A stretch of 64,000 bases of DNA, from positions 1 to 64,000 of the forward strand of contig CAXHUL010000237.1 in the NCBI GenBank assembly GCA_964019695.1. The letters are read 5' to 3'. Made by a program: the position numbers and the translations under genes. Position 1 is the first letter of the stretch; each line of letters opens with the position of its first letter. The notes under the pieces are model-generated. The model was not told where the DNA came from and ran no database searches. It saw only the letters and a program-made list of their open reading frames with translations. Shown here one piece after another: positions 35,253 to 47,108 of this stretch. The DNA comes from Loripinus fragilis (Eukaryota; Mollusca; Bivalvia; Lucinida; Lucinidae).

Positions 35253-35525
35253 TATATGCTTGACATTCGAGTCTTTAAAAGTAATCTGCTTTTTGGTCTG
35301 TTGTTATATCTTGACGCTTCTGGAGCAAATATGTCTGGTTTGTGTCCAAAGTAATAGCATGCATGTCTAAATTGATGTAGGCCTATTGTTTAAGCAAAAA
35401 TTGCAGCAGTCCGAATCAGTAGATGACATTCTCAGCTTCAAAAATTGTTTTCAGTAGTTTTCGGTGTTAGTTAAATTCAGTGAAAATGTAAGCCTACATA
35501 TCGCACATGCGACCAATGATCATAA

Positions 35526-35764
35526 TAAGGCCTAAATGAAATATATGTGTGGTTCCTGTATCATGCCAAGAAAATTTAGGGTAGGTAGGTAGGGAAATTA
35601 TTAAATTTTGTTATAACATTTAACAAAGAAAATAGTGACAAAAATTGAAAAAGTGCCCATTTTAGGTATTTTTTCTCCAAAGACCATTTTAATGTTTAGG
35701 GTAGGGTTAAAAAAATAGGGTAAGTAGGCAACAGGAACCACACATATATTTCATTTAAGCCTAA
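35526..35764. mobile_element. MITE, 239 bp, with about 35-bp inverted ends
   Basis: AGGCCTAAATGAAATATATG / CATATATTTCATTTAAGCCT ends continue into TGTGGTTCCTGT/ACAGGAACCACA. The interior has TTTAGGGTAGG repeats facing outward. Confidence 0.85.
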
Positions 35765-35891
35765 TATGACTAAGAGTTCGACATTAAGTAAAAAAAAAAA
35801 TCAAAGAAAATATTCAAAATTAAAAGATAAATTAAAGAAAAAAGGCAAAATGGGTTAAACGTTCTGATAATAGGAAACTATAATCAGAGCT

Positions 35892-36069
35892 CCAGATAAG
35901 ACTGCGTATTGGAAAACTATTTTCTTTATTTCTCATCCAAAACATGTGTTGTGGGCACTCAAAAGACCCGTCTCAATGAGACGGTTCTTTTGAGCACCCA
36001 CAACTCATGCTTAAATGGATGGGTAAGAAAATAAATACAATTTTACGCTCATAAAATGTCCTTATCTGG
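35892..36069. mobile_element. Foldback MITE (family D), 178 bp
   Basis: Ends CCAGATAAG / CTTATCTGG, core AAAAGACCCGTCTCA / TGAGACGGTTCTTTT. Same family as 1,336-1,515. Confidence 0.85.
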
Positions 36070-36109
36070 ACCCATGTATAATCATAAAAAAAAACACACA
36101 ATTAAAATA

Positions 36110-37320
36110 CACTGACCCAAAATGAAAACTTTACACTATATTTATTTGAATAACTGTTTTGTTAGTATACATGTCGTTGTAAGATTTACGCATGCTTATC
36201 GAGACTTCGTCGCAGATAACGATTATGCAATTTTTATTCAAATCCCGGGTCTATTCAAGCGTCAACGCCTGAAAAACGTAATCCTTACCTAGCACGTGCT
36301 GAGGAACAGGTGGTTCATCAACAGCTTTAAAACCGACAAGAAAACATTTGCAGCTGAGTACTGGTAATAAAAAACAATTTATTGTTACAAAACGCTTCGA
36401 TTTAGTGACGGTACGTCATTCAAAAGATCAAAGAAACCAAGTTTTTGGCGTGCTCAAGGCGGGGTATACGGTAGATGATATCGCGCATCATTTTGGCTGC
36501 TCTAGACAGACTATTCATTATCTTATGAACCGGTACATCAGAACTGAGTATGTCAGAGTTCGTGCAAGACCTGGTCACGCACGTGAAACGACGTTACGTT
36601 CTTATCGCGTTAACACGTTAACTCACCCACGTAATCTTTTTAAACGGCAATATGTTTTGCTCGTCTTTACGGGGCTCATGCACATAAGATAATTAGACAT
36701 TTCGTGCAAAATAACGGACCTGGCATTTTCCAGCATGACAATGCAAGGCCTCACACAACACGTAAATAACCACACAATTCCATGCTAAAATAACGTCAAC
36801 CTCTTGCCTTGACCTGCTTCATCCACGGTCATGGACCCCATAGAGCACGTATAGGATGATTTGGGTCCGATGGTCAGGTCCAATCTTCAATGGATGCGCT
36901 AAATGACTCCAATATGCACCTCTGTTAGCATTACATACGTATCCCTAACGTGCATATACAACGTTACGTAAATTCAATGAGGTGACGTATTCTGCTATGC
37001 ATTCGTAAAAATGCAGGTCACACTGGTTACTGATGATCTTTTTAACATCACTTAAAGCACGCAGGCAGTAATTTCTTGTTTCCAAATCTGTGTGACCATG
37101 GTGACTGGAATAATTGTTTGTAGTAATTTTCATTTTGACCCCTCTGAACTGAATTATTCATAAAAATTATACAATTTTTAATTTTCATCCAATAATTTTT
37201 TTCAGAGACATCGATAAGACATTGAAAATTCGATGACCGAAAAAATTAACCCCGAAACTCAATTTATCATCAAAATATATACTTTTGAATACTATGTAAA
37301 GTTTTCATTTTGGGTCAGTG
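36110..37320 (+). mobile_element. Tc1/mariner element, 1,211 bp
   Basis: Inverted ends CACTGACCCAAAATGAAAAC / GTTTTCATTTTGGGTCAGTG are flanked by TA at 36,108-36,109 and 37,321-37,322. The interior holds a broken transposase. The match between the ends is almost perfect over about 28 bp, suggesting fairly recent activity compared with the decay of its gene. Confidence 0.9.
36410..36900 (+). pseudogene. Tc1-like transposase, internally deleted
   Basis: The first frame (about 36,410-36,590) gives the N-terminal helix-turn-helix: NQVFGVLKAGYTVDDIAHHF, GCSRQTIHYLMNRYI, then RARPGHARETT. After a large deletion, 36,700-36,780 reads GIFQHDNARPHTTR, which includes the second catalytic Asp of the DDE/D core. 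Near 36,830, in another frame, MDPIEHV followed by a stop and DDLG matches the C-terminal block. Stops, frame shifts and missing core sequence make it non-functional. The family call rests on several ordered motifs and is firm. Confidence 0.85.
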
Positions 37321-37359
37321 TATAAAAACAGAAATAGATAAAATAAAACATAATTTAAT

Positions 37360-37382
37360 NNNNNNNNNNNNNNNNNNNNNNN
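37360..37382. other. Assembly gap (23 N)
   Basis: Run of N. The same length occurs at 51,517-51,539. Confidence 0.99.
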
Positions 37383-38530
37383 TATAGAACATGACGTCAC
37401 ATCGTCATAAATACCGTTTTTAACAATTTTGCCTCGGGAGTGTGTGTCTAAATATTTTTTGAAAATTTTTTTATGTATGCAAGGCCACTACAAGTACAGA
37501 TAAAAGTATATTTAAAAAAAAGGTTGCAATTTAATGTTGTGGTGTATGATATGGGCTTTTTTCGAGTTGCGCTTTCGACGTTGTCTAGACGCCAGTGTTT
37601 ATTTCCTTCGTTTAAGCAATTTCTAGAAACTGAATTGACTTGGAGTCAAGCAATCATTCTAAGAAAATGCATTTTCAAGAATCAGAACTTATGTTTTGTG
37701 TCACGTTAAAGGGTAAAAGCTGAATAAACCAAATTTGACGTCAATTAATAAACAACGTAAACTATGGATAATAACCGTTTTACCTTTTCAACGTGTGTCG
37801 CCGTTTAGTGTGTGCTGTCTACTTTGTTATAGTGCCAATTGGCTACACTTTACATTGATCACGTATGAATTTCAAGCTTTGCAGTATACACATATCAGCA
37901 TGTAATTGTAATGCTTGCCTTCGCTAAATGGACATAGGCGGCAGCTACGGAGTTCAAAAGGACTGAACCATTGTAAAAATGCATTCCAAACATCATACAA
38001 AGTGAAAAAAATTGATAAAGGGACAGTGCTTTTTAAAAGCTCAGATAATGCTGATATCTAAAAATTGACGTTTAGAAAATGAAAATAGGCTTTTGGGTTG
38101 AACAATGCACGCATGCTTTATTTGAATGCCCAGAAGATGTCAATGAAATAACAAAGAATCACACCAAATTTGGTTTCTGGTGAAATTTAGAGGATTTCTT
38201 TTTTTCTTGCAAAAATAATTTTAGGGTTTACGTGACGTGTTGATAGCTGACGTCTGAAATTAGTTAATCTATTCAAATTATCTCAGTGCATCTTAGTCTA
38301 CTTTCGTCCAACTTTACGCAATGGAAAGACAATTGTGCACCGTATTCATTTACTACCAAAACACACAGTATGTGTCAAGTTTCTTTAGCAGTTAAGTATA
38401 CTTTAGAAACGTTGATGGAGCAACATGAACACGTGTTATTTAATATTTTCGTTTACAACGGTTCTCATCTACCTATAAATCACTGTTTCCAATTCACAGG
38501 TCAATTACATGCACCATCATATAACAGTTA
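37383..38530. other. No supported feature
   Basis: Frames at 37,473-37,709 (78 codons) and 38,286-38,570 show no known motif and no clear splice signals. Otherwise AT-rich. Confidence 0.5.
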
Positions 38531-38539
38531 CTTCAACAT

Positions 38540-39160
38540 ATCTTCCATAAACATGCCATGTCTTCCATGATCATACATATACCATGCCTTATCTAAATAT
38601 GCGGGTATTGGCAACCATTGTGTATTGCTTTGGAATTTAACCCAATTATACAACCTTCCATGATCATACCATTCCTTATCTTAGTATGCGATTGTCGGCA
38701 ACCATTGTGTATTGCTCTGGAAAACCCAAAGCTACAACCTTCCATGATCATACCATGTCTTATCTCAATACGTGAGTATCGCCAACCATTGTGTATTGCT
38801 CTAGAAAACTTAAAGCTAAAACATTCCTTGATCGTACCATCCATTATCTGAATATGTGAGTATCGGCAACCATTGTGTATTGCACTAGAAAACCCAAAGC
38901 TACAACCTTCCATGACCATACCATGTCTTATCTTAATACGTGAGTATCGCCAACCATTGTGTATTCCTCTAGAAAATCCAAAGCTACAACCTCCATGATC
39001 ATACAATGCATTATCTTACTATCCCCAGTATCGGCAACCATTGTGTATTGCTCTGAAAACCCCAAAGCTACAAACTTCCACGCCTTACCTTATATATGCG
39101 AGTATCGTCCACCATTGTGTATTGCACTGGAAACCCCAAAGCTATAACCTTTCATTCGAA
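38540..39160. repeat. Minisatellite, about 7 x 84 bp
   Basis: CAACCATTGTGTATTG recurs at about 38,611, 38,699, 38,783, 38,867, 38,951, 39,035 and 39,109 (period mostly 84), with CAAAGCTACAACCTTCCATGATC between. The periodic peptides it encodes on both strands are by-products. Confidence 0.92.
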
Positions 39161-39320
39161 AAATGAAGATACATTTCTGAGGAACGTATAATCTAGGCAT
39201 ATGAATAGTTGGTATGCTTTTGCGCCTATTGGTCCATTAATTATGTGAGATCTGAGCAAATAAAGAAGCATATATATATGATAAAATGGCAAAATTGGTT
39301 CCTACTTCCTCATTACTTAC

Positions 39321-39440
39321 ATTTTGTATGGCACCAAGGTCCAATGAAGGGATTAGCACAGTGGCAATCATAGTCATACAATCCAGTACGCTCGCAGATT
39401 CCTCCGTTATAACAGGGGTTCTTAGTTTGGTTGCATGGAT
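39321..39440 (-). CDS. EGF-like domain exon
   Basis: A 120-nt minus-strand exon between acceptor TTTTAG (complement at 39,441-39,446) and donor GTAAGT (39,315-39,320). Both ends are phase 1, the usual form of shuffled EGF exons. It encodes six cysteines with EGF spacing: PCNQTKNPCYNGGICERTG, then YDYDCHCANPFIGPWC. The donor of the exon at 47,692 leaves a single G, which completes an Asp codon with this exon's first AT, so the two can be consecutive exons of one gene across an 8.25-kb intron. EGF modules mostly act in secreted or cell-surface proteins. Exons on either side beyond these two were not found. Confidence 0.8.
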
Positions 39441-39507
39441 CTAAAACAAATATTTAAAGAATTAAAAATTACCTATAACATTAATCTAGACTGTCCTTTT
39501 GTAACAC

Positions 39508-39715
39508 AGTAAAACCTGTGTAAAACGGCCACTCTCAAAAAGACAAAAAACGGTTAACAAGACCGATTGTCGAATAATGAAGGTCAAAAGTATTGCAGAA
39601 TGCTCCGTGGGTTGGTTTGCACTTCACGGTGCCGAGGGTTGGTTTGCACTTCACAGTGCCGTGGGTTGGTCTGCACTGTGTGATTGTGGCATTCCATGTC
39701 CATACTCACCGCATA
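39508..39715. repeat. Half foldback MITE (A), 27-bp tandem triplet and Penelope-like tail fragment
   Basis: 39,508-39,604 is the left half of a family-A foldback. At 39,606, 39,633 and 39,660 begins the 27-bp unit CGTGGGTTGGTTTGCACTTC. The third unit runs into GTCTGCACTGTGTGATTGTGGCAT, the end of the family-G repeat. So the triplet is a local amplification at a family-G terminus. Confidence 0.65.
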
Positions 39716-40336
39716 TATCCGCAATTACATTTAATATCACATAGTATATGTTTTAAATTTGCCATTTGTCTCCAAGATCATACCAGGATTCCAAATACTT
39801 TATTGTCATCTATCCATTGGTATCTTGAGACAGGTGTGCTACTTGATTGTATCGAGTCCTGACCATTGCCTTCTTTCTCACTTTGTTATAGTATAACTTT
39901 GAATAAGTAAATATATATGGTGCATACGAAACCACTGTATAGCAAACTTCTCGGAATTACATAACGCCACTAGAGCTACATAGGTACGGCAGCACGTGTG
40001 CGTCATACAGGTATATTTACATCTCCACTGCGAGTCTTTAGATGAACCGTTACATTTGAGATGTGGTTCATACCTTCATGAACAAATCGATTTAAGCCAC
40101 ACCCACATACGCACTATTTGAGCGGGCTAACGTCAAGTCCATCCAATAATCTTGCTTGTTTACTGACGTTTGCGTGACGTTGAACACGTATCGCCATGAC
40201 GTTAAGCGCGGCAAATCGGCGTTTTGGCTATTCCAAACCCGACGTTATGTCTGATTTAATTCAAAATATCTGGAAAACCAGCCAAGTTAGGTGAATTGAA
40301 AATTGATACTTGATTGATAATATAAAATGTAAATAT
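39716..40336. other. No supported feature
   Basis: Non-coding as far as can be seen. Confidence 0.5.
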
Positions 40337-40489
40337 AAGTAATGAATTCAATTTTTGGAATGTTCATGAATCATGAATACTTCGGGTCTCTTGCAAAGCT
40401 AACGTGAAGCGCTTCGGGCTTCACTTACTTTGCACGAGACCCGAAGTATTCATGATTCCATGAACATTCGAAAAATTGAATTCATTTCT
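40337..40489. mobile_element. Foldback MITE (family E), long hairpin
   Basis: AATGAATTCAATTTTT...GAATGTTCATG...CATGAATACTTCGGGTCTC is mirrored by GAGACCCGAAGTATTCATG to AATTGAATTCATT. The loop around 40,415 carries a second small palindrome (GAAGCGCTTC). An older copy is at 46,838-47,012. Confidence 0.88.
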
Positions 40490-40737
40490 TAAATGTATGC
40501 ATGTTTTTAATACAAACGCCATTTTCTCAGTAACGCATTATCAATTTGAAATCAAACTACCCTTCAAGATTGACAATTTTGAGTATAAGTCTCAATTTCA
40601 TAGAACTTATGCTGTAGCATTACGCATACAATATTGTGTACCATATGCAACCACAAAAAAAAACCCGTAATATTTCGTTTTCCCCTATCTGTAGCTGCCG
40701 CGACTCAAGCCGATTATTTTTACACAAACCCATTATA

Positions 40738-41348
40738 CAGTCAGGCACTGGAAGGAAAACCTTCCAACAGATTAGAATGGAAATTCCTTCCAACCTAACA
40801 GTCTCTCATTTGTAGTTCTATTTCTAGAAAAAGAAACATTTCTTCTCATAAATAAGCCAAAGCATCTGTTTGTGATTACCTGGATTTCCATCCAGATTTA
40901 TCTATAGTAACAAACTTATGTAATATTGCATGCCTTGAAAAGATATCTTCAAAAAAAAGTCATCACAAGTTTACAAACTTTCTCTAACACCAGTGACAAG
41001 AAAAGATTGATAAATGATCTTAATTTACGGTTACCTGTATTGCAATAAGGTTTATCAAGTAGAAACATGACTTTTCTGTTTGGTTAGGTAATGAAAACAT
41101 ACTAATTACAACATTAACCCTGCGGTCGGCTGTCCGATCGGATGCCAAATTTGCAATGAAAAGGATGTTTTGTAAGGGTTTTCCATCCAAAACTTGTCAT
41201 TAAGATGGATGGTTAAACCTTCCAATTTTCAGTGAAAAAACTTATTGGAAGGAAAATCCATCCATAGTTAAATTGTTAAGTTGGAAGAATATTCCTTCCA
41301 AAAAGGCATACTTTTGGCATGGAAGGTTTTCCTTCCAGTGCTTGACTG
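40738..41348. mobile_element. Non-autonomous DNA transposon, 611 bp, CAGTC ends
   Basis: The 29-bp ends CAGTC(A/A)(G/A)GCACTGGAAGG... differ at one base between left and right. TTATA stands directly outside both ends (40,733-40,737 and 41,349-41,353), a probable 5-bp target duplication. The motif TTCCTTCCA or its complement recurs inside. No transposase frame. The superfamily was not determined. Confidence 0.85.
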
Positions 41349-41964
41349 TTATAAATATCCCAAGATTACATTGACGCCTTTGTGGATGTGATTAATTATC
41401 TTATATGGCTGCCGTCGCCGTAATGGCATAGAAACATATTTTTGCGGACATCATTCCTTATATTACTAACAGGCAGCATTGAAAATGCTTGCGTATGTAG
41501 TGGTACTTTCTTGTTTTAGACAAGATTATTTTTACATGTTTTGCCAATATAAGCCAATGTTAAATAATTATGTGTCCCCTGTGGCGAAGCCAATTTGGCC
41601 CAATGAGCGTTGGTAGAAGCCTACTAGCTAACGCTACATACCAAGTACCAAGACTCTATGCGTTGTTGTTTTAGATAAGAAGACTTTTTTATGTTTGCCA
41701 TACAAGTCTCTGTTAAACATGCGACCCAAGTTGACGCCATTTTTGGCACCAGGGCCATACTTTGAACAAACTTGGCAGATGTCTTCTACTTAATGCTACA
41801 TACCAAATATCATGACCCTTGGCCCTGTGGTTTCGGGCTGGAAGATTTTTTTGAAAACGGATTAGCCCATGTGACCTAGATATGCAACGGACGAAAACTA
41901 TTTGAACAATTAATGAAGGAGGCTATTCTTGCCAAAATGTAAATGAGAATGATCAGGAAAAACT
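41349..41964. other. No gene; resembles a dispersed bivalve-type repeat
   Basis: Contains loosely repeated phrases (TACCAAGTACCAAGACTCTATG, TACCAAATATCATGACCCTTGG, CAATTTGGCCC) reminiscent of the array at 49,480-50,420. Confidence 0.4.
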
Positions 41965-42243
41965 GCTATACCACACTGCAGACCAACTCATGACAAGGCG
42001 AGGAAGAGCCACAGAACATTAACAGGCACAAGACATCAGAAAGACAATTAAAGTAAAGCCTTCTCTCTCTTCCTCCCCAAGATGCTTACAAAACTAGAGA
42101 GGACACTAAGCAATGCATACCAAAACATAGACCAAACACAGAACCCCCACACACAAATGGGAGTAACATTAAACAATGAATCGGAAACAAAAGAACCACC
42201 GCCATAGAACGGACAGCAGTCGAAGCCACTGGGGAGGGTTAAA
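41965..42243 (-). mobile_element. Penelope-like 3'-tail repeat (family G)
   Basis: ACACTGCAGACCAACTCATG, GAGGAAGAGCC, AATGGGAGTAACATTAAACA, ACCGCCATAGAACGGACAG, CGAAGCCACTGGGGA, in the order found in other copies. Sense is minus. Confidence 0.65.
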
Positions 42244-42482
42244 TGTGTCGTGAGATGTGATTTCCAACAATGTGGCATTTTGACAAGTGTAGACTCAGAC
42301 GAGCCTGTGCAGCCGCCTTTTAAGCTAATTAACTCCAAATGATGTTCAGTCAGTATCTTAACAGTCATATAATATTCAAGCGACTAGCAAAGGCTCTGAT
42401 CAGACTGCGCGTATGCACAGGCTAGTCTGAGCCCTTGCTGGTCGCACATGCCACGTTCTTGGAAATCACATGTCACGGCTCA
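42244..42482 (-). mobile_element. MITE family B
   Basis: Ends CGTGAGATGTGATTTCCAAC / GGAAATCACATGTCACGGCTCA. It separates the family-G copy at its left from the matching continuation at 42,490-42,530 (TACCAAACCTTCACCCTAGA), so it inserted inside a family-G repeat. Confidence 0.85.
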
Positions 42483-43040
42483 AATGCATTTAACAAGTAC
42501 CAAACCTTCACCCTAGATTCTGCTATCGTTAAAACTCGACACAAGAGCACAACAAATACATTCACCACAACATTAACACATTTCAAGTAAAGCAACCATC
42601 TCCTCACATGCATAAGATGGATGGCTGCTTAGTTAAAAATAGTGAGTATGATCAGGAAATACCACAATCACAAACCGCAGACAACCCCCTGGCACGGCGA
42701 GGAAGAGCCGCTCAACCATCACGAGACACCAGAAAGACAAATTAAGCAAGCAACTAGCTCTCTCTTCCCAATCAAGATGATTGCAATACTACATGTAGAA
42801 TGGACATAAAGTAACGTACAACAAAACGTAGAACAATTACAGACTCCCACAATGGGAGTAACAATAAACAAAAAGTCAACAACATCAGAACCACCGCCTT
42901 AGAATGGACAGCAGCCTAAGCCACCGGGGGCTTAAATGCATCATACTGGTACCAAATCTTTGCCCTAGATTCTGCTGTTGTTGAAGTACAAGAAATGTTC
43001 TGCTCGCATGGAGGTCATCTAGCTTTCCGTATTGCATCCG
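42483..43040 (-). mobile_element. Penelope-like 3'-tail repeat (family G), fullest unedited copy
   Basis: 42,490-42,530 completes the copy split by the MITE. 42,640-43,040 is another copy running from GAGTATGATCAGGAAATACC to TGGAGGTCATCTAG. It is the reference used to show A-to-G changes at 8,554-8,631. Confidence 0.7.
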
Positions 43041-43559
43041 TAATCATACGTAGTAGTACTTAATCATACGTATATAGTGCATCCGTATTGGACTACGGAA
43101 ATTGGCATTTCCGGGGTCATCCGTGAGATTTAATCCGTAGTAGGACCGGCGAGGTGATCCGTGATTGTGTGACCTGGGCATAAGAGATATACCGGTAATA
43201 GTCAAAAGTCATGGACAGTATACTTATTTACAAAATCAAATAAATGTTGTGGACCCCAATTCTATGCAAACGCATCACTTTCGACTCAAGTTTTATGCTG
43301 CAAGTATTATATGTCCATGTATTTAGGTAAATACCCGACGAAACTTTGACTTTCTGCGGAAAAAATGGGTCACAATACAAGAAACACCCCCTATACCCTA
43401 AGGCCCTGGCATTAATATGCAATATTTTCCGAATCTTATTTTTGCTAAGTGCACTAAATGTCAGGTTTTGATTTAAGCACAAGAATACAGTTTTCAATTA
43501 TAAATTATCCTGGCCACAGGCTCTGAAAATTTGGACAGATTGAATAGAAGACTTTCCTA
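43041..43559. other. No gene; scattered ATCCGTA motifs at 43,040-43,160
   Basis: ATCCGTA or TCCGTGA recurs about seven times within 140 bp. No coding support. Confidence 0.4.
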
Positions 43560-46060
43560 GGTCCTTTGATGTTTTTTTAATTGTGTCGCCTGCAAAGCAA
43601 GAATGGCACATATAAATCATGACTCTGGCAGCGTTGTCGTCGTTGTCGACGTCGTCGTCTGCGGCGTCACACTTTGGTTTCCGATCGATAACTCTTGAAG
43701 GGATGCATCAATTTCATTTAAATTTTACAGAAGGGTCAAGCATAATAAAATACAGGCCGAGTTTGACAAAGGGTGTAATCCGCAAAATTCGGCTGAGTTG
43801 TGGCCCTTTTTTGACTTAGATTTAGGCTAAATTGTCAATATGTGGTTTCTGGTCAATAACCTTTGAAGATGTGCTACAATTTCTTTCCAATTTTACAGAG
43901 GTGTTAAGCATCATTTATTTCACATCAAGTTTGAATAAAGAGGTCATTTGCAAACTTTGACTGAGTGATGGTCCTTTTTTGACTAGGTTTAGGCTAATGC
44001 AAAAGCTATATTGGCTTTTTTAGAAATAAATTTCACATTTCTCCAAAACTATAATATCTGACAACTTCTCGCTATAAGCCATGATTACCCAGTGCCTATA
44101 GATAAGCTTGATAGTGATTGAAATTTTAACACACCCCTGACCCCTTTGTAGAGTCAATGGTCAAATATTTAATTTCGCAATGACTCAGTAAGTCGTCAAT
44201 ATTTTACTAAAATTTCGCATGTAGACAGAGGTATAAAAAATATATATTAAAACAAGCGTGATTTTCAATCAAAGGTCCGTATTTCACCCCCTGTGTGGGC
44301 TTAGGGAGTGGGATCAAAAGGTCATAATTCAACTTTTTCAGAATAGGGTCATGTTGCATATCAAATTAAAGAGAATCACGAATGCAGCAACATGGTAGCA
44401 AATCATTTGCCCCCCCCACCCCCAAGATCCGCCAGCCCCATATATCCAAACCCGACCCTTGGGTTGGGGTCAAAAGGTCAAAATTCTACTTTTCCAGAAC
44501 ATGGTCATGTTGCATATCGAATTAAAAAGAATCACGAATGCAGCAACATGGCAGCCAATTTTAAGCCCGCAGACCCTCCCCCTCCGACCCTGGGGATGGG
44601 GTCAGTAGGTCAAACTTCAAAATTTTCAGAACATGCTCATGTTGCATATCAAATTAAAGAGAATCACGAAATGCAGCAACAATTTTGCAACTATTTTGCC
44701 CACAGATCCCCCCCAACGACACTGGGAATGGGGTTAAAAGATCAAAATTAAACTTTCAACATTTTAAGGTCATGCTCGTGCTGCATATCAAATTAAAGAG
44801 AATCACGACTGCAGTAACATGGTAGCAAATATTTTGCCCGCATAGGACACCCCCAACACTACGGATGAGGTCAAAATGTCAAAATATAACTTTTTCAGAA
44901 CATGGTCACGGGTCACGTTGCATATTAAATTAAAGAGAATCATGAATGCAGCAAGATGGTGGCAAATATTTTGCAAGCAGAGACCCCTCCTACCCTGTGG
45001 ATAGGGTCAGCAGGTCAAACTTCAACATTTTCAGAACATGCTCATGTTGCATATCAAATTAAAGAGAATCGCGAAATGTAGCAACAATTTTGCAACTATT
45101 TTGCCCACAGACCCCGCCCCCACCCCCAACGACACTGGGAATGGGGTCAAAAGATCAAAATTAATTTTTTATAGAACATTCTCATGTTGCATATCAATTA
45201 AAGAGAATCACGAATGCGGCAACATGGCAGCAAATTTTAAGCCCACAGACCCCCCCCCCCCTCCCGACACTGGGGATGGGATCAATAGGTCAAAATTCAA
45301 CTTTTTCAGAACATTGTCATGCTGCATATCAAATTAAAGGGAATCACCAAATGCAGCATTATGGTAGCAAATATTTTTCCTGCAAAGCCCGCCCCAACCC
45401 CCTGACTCTGCTGTTTGGGTAATAATTAAACTTTTTCAGAACATGGTCATGTTGCATATCAAATTGAAGGGAGTCATCAAAAGTAGCAGCATGGTAGTAA
45501 ACATTTTACCAGCAGACCCCTCGCGACCCCCTGACCCTTCAGATCATGGTCATGTTTCATATCACATTAAAAGAAAACACAAATGCAGCAACATGGCGAC
45601 AAGTATTATGCCCGCAAAACCCTCCCTGACCCTGGGGATGGGGTCAAAAGGTCAAAATTCAACCGTTTCAGAACATGGTCATGCTGCGTATCAAATTGAA
45701 GGGAATCACAAAATGAAGTTATATTTAGGACATATTTTGTCCCCCCCTGGGGATTGGGTCAATAGGTCAATATTTAACTTTTTCAGAACATGGTCATGTT
45801 GCATATCAACTAAAAGGTAATCTCCAAATGCAGCAGCATGGTAGCAATTTTTTTTGCCCGCAGAGACCCCGACCATTGTAGTTAGATTCAATACGTCAAA
45901 ATTCATCTTTTTCAGATCAAGGTCATCTTGCATATCAAATTAAAGGGAATCATGAAGTCAGCAACATGGTAGCAAATATTTTGCATGCATACCCCCTCCC
46001 CCTTGAACCCAGGGGATGGGGTCAAAATTCTACTGTTTCAGAACATTGCTAAAATGTCAG
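43560..46060 (+). repeat. Dispersed bivalve-type repeat with about 13 tandem units of 130-150 bp
   Basis: The leader (43,560-44,330) has GTCGTCGTTGTCGACGTCGTCGT and paired GGCCCTTTTTTGACT phrases. The array from 44,340 repeats GGGGATGGGGTCAAAAGGTC, TTTTTCAGAACATGGTCATG, TTGCATATCAAATTAAAGAG and a C-rich spacer; TGCATATC recurs about thirteen times. Frames such as 44,392-44,751 encode repetitive peptide (HGHVAYQIKENHE) and are not genes. Confidence 0.88.
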
Positions 46061-46250
46061 GCATTATCTGGGTCCATACTGTTTGAGACTCTACTGGTAC
46101 TCCTGAAAGATATTTTTTTTAAACAATTTATCGCGGAAAAATCAGCAGAGGGCAACAACGACAAAAAATTACCCAGCATATAACGTTTCGCGAACGCTGT
46201 AACTTGAATCGCTTTTAAAAAGACTAAGTCTGCAACTTTGAACATTTTTC
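46050..46250. mobile_element. Kolobok-like MITE fragment
   Basis: CTGGGTCCATACTGTTTGAG...CTCCTGAAAGAT resembles 2,700-2,760; one arm only. Confidence 0.45.
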
Positions 46251-46778
46251 GAATTTTTTTATTTTCTTTTTAAATCATTTGTAAAAGTAGAATTAAGTTA
46301 TGTTTTCACAATAAATCTGTTTACTATAGCTGACAACTGCACGGAAAAGTGAATTATCTTAAAAAAAAAACAGGTGTGTTTATCTCTTGTTGGTAATTAT
46401 TTGCGTCCCTCCAATAATTATAGATAGGTAATTTTAACATAAATGCTGTTGTTTTGATACTTATAATTTGTTAAGATTTGCGAAATTGGTAAAATGTATA
46501 CTTGAATTTTAGTTTTTTTTACTGTGTTCTTGAAAAATAGAAACATAAGTTCTAAATTAAAAGATCAAAAGTTACAGACTATGCAGCTTTAAATACAGGC
46601 CATTCAATGCACCGGCTTTAGATGTACAGAAAATTTAGTTAGTATAAGCAGCGAATCATAGCTAAATGCATGACTAAGCACCACTGATCTGTACCAACCA
46701 TAGTTTGTTTATATCGTTTGGTTAACTTTTATTCAAAGAGGGTCACCAGAAACACGCCAAAAATCCATATACATGTAT
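46251..46778. other. No supported feature
   Basis: AT-rich, non-coding by inspection. Confidence 0.5.
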
Positions 46779-46835
46779 ACGGTTTGCAAGAAAAGTGCAA
46801 AAATATGGTGATGCGATTTCAAAGTCCTCTAGTAT
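46779..46835 (-). pseudogene. 57-bp duplicate of part of the EGF-gene exon
   Basis: Matches 47,857-47,913 (TACGGTTTGCAAGAAAAGTG onward) with few mismatches, and stops within a few bases of a family-E foldback. It has no splice sites and cannot be an exon alone. Confidence 0.75.
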
Positions 46836-46837
46836 AA

Positions 46838-47012
46838 AATAAAATGTAAATATAAATAATAAGTTCAATATTTGGTCTATTCATGGAAGCATGAAACATA
46901 TTGGTCTCGTGCAAATTTAACGCGGAAACCTTCGGGGTCTTCACTTGCTTTCAAAGAGACACGATGAGTTCATGATTTCAAGAACAGACCAAATATTGGA
47001 GTTATGCCTTAA
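46838..47012. mobile_element. Foldback MITE (family E), diverged copy
   Basis: AAGTTCAATATTTGGTCTATTC...GGTCTCGTGCAAATTTAACG is mirrored by CTTTCAAAGAGACACGATG...GAACAGACCAAATATTGGAG. Confidence 0.75.
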
Positions 47013-47108
47013 ATACAAAAATAGATGTGCCTGCTGAGCGCCACGATTCAAATTTCAGCCGAGACAGAGAGGTTATTTCTTCTCTGCCTTGTAACATTTG
47101 CGGACAAA

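Noticed and set aside
38593..39006. 137-codon frame with five similar units
   Set aside because: Minisatellite with period 84, a multiple of three, which keeps frames open on both strands.
38540..39160. CRISPR-like regular repeats
   Set aside because: Eukaryotic minisatellite with no conserved short repeat alternating with unique spacers.
44392..45820. Series of proline-rich repetitive frames
   Set aside because: Product of the 130-150-bp tandem array; frame changes from unit to unit.
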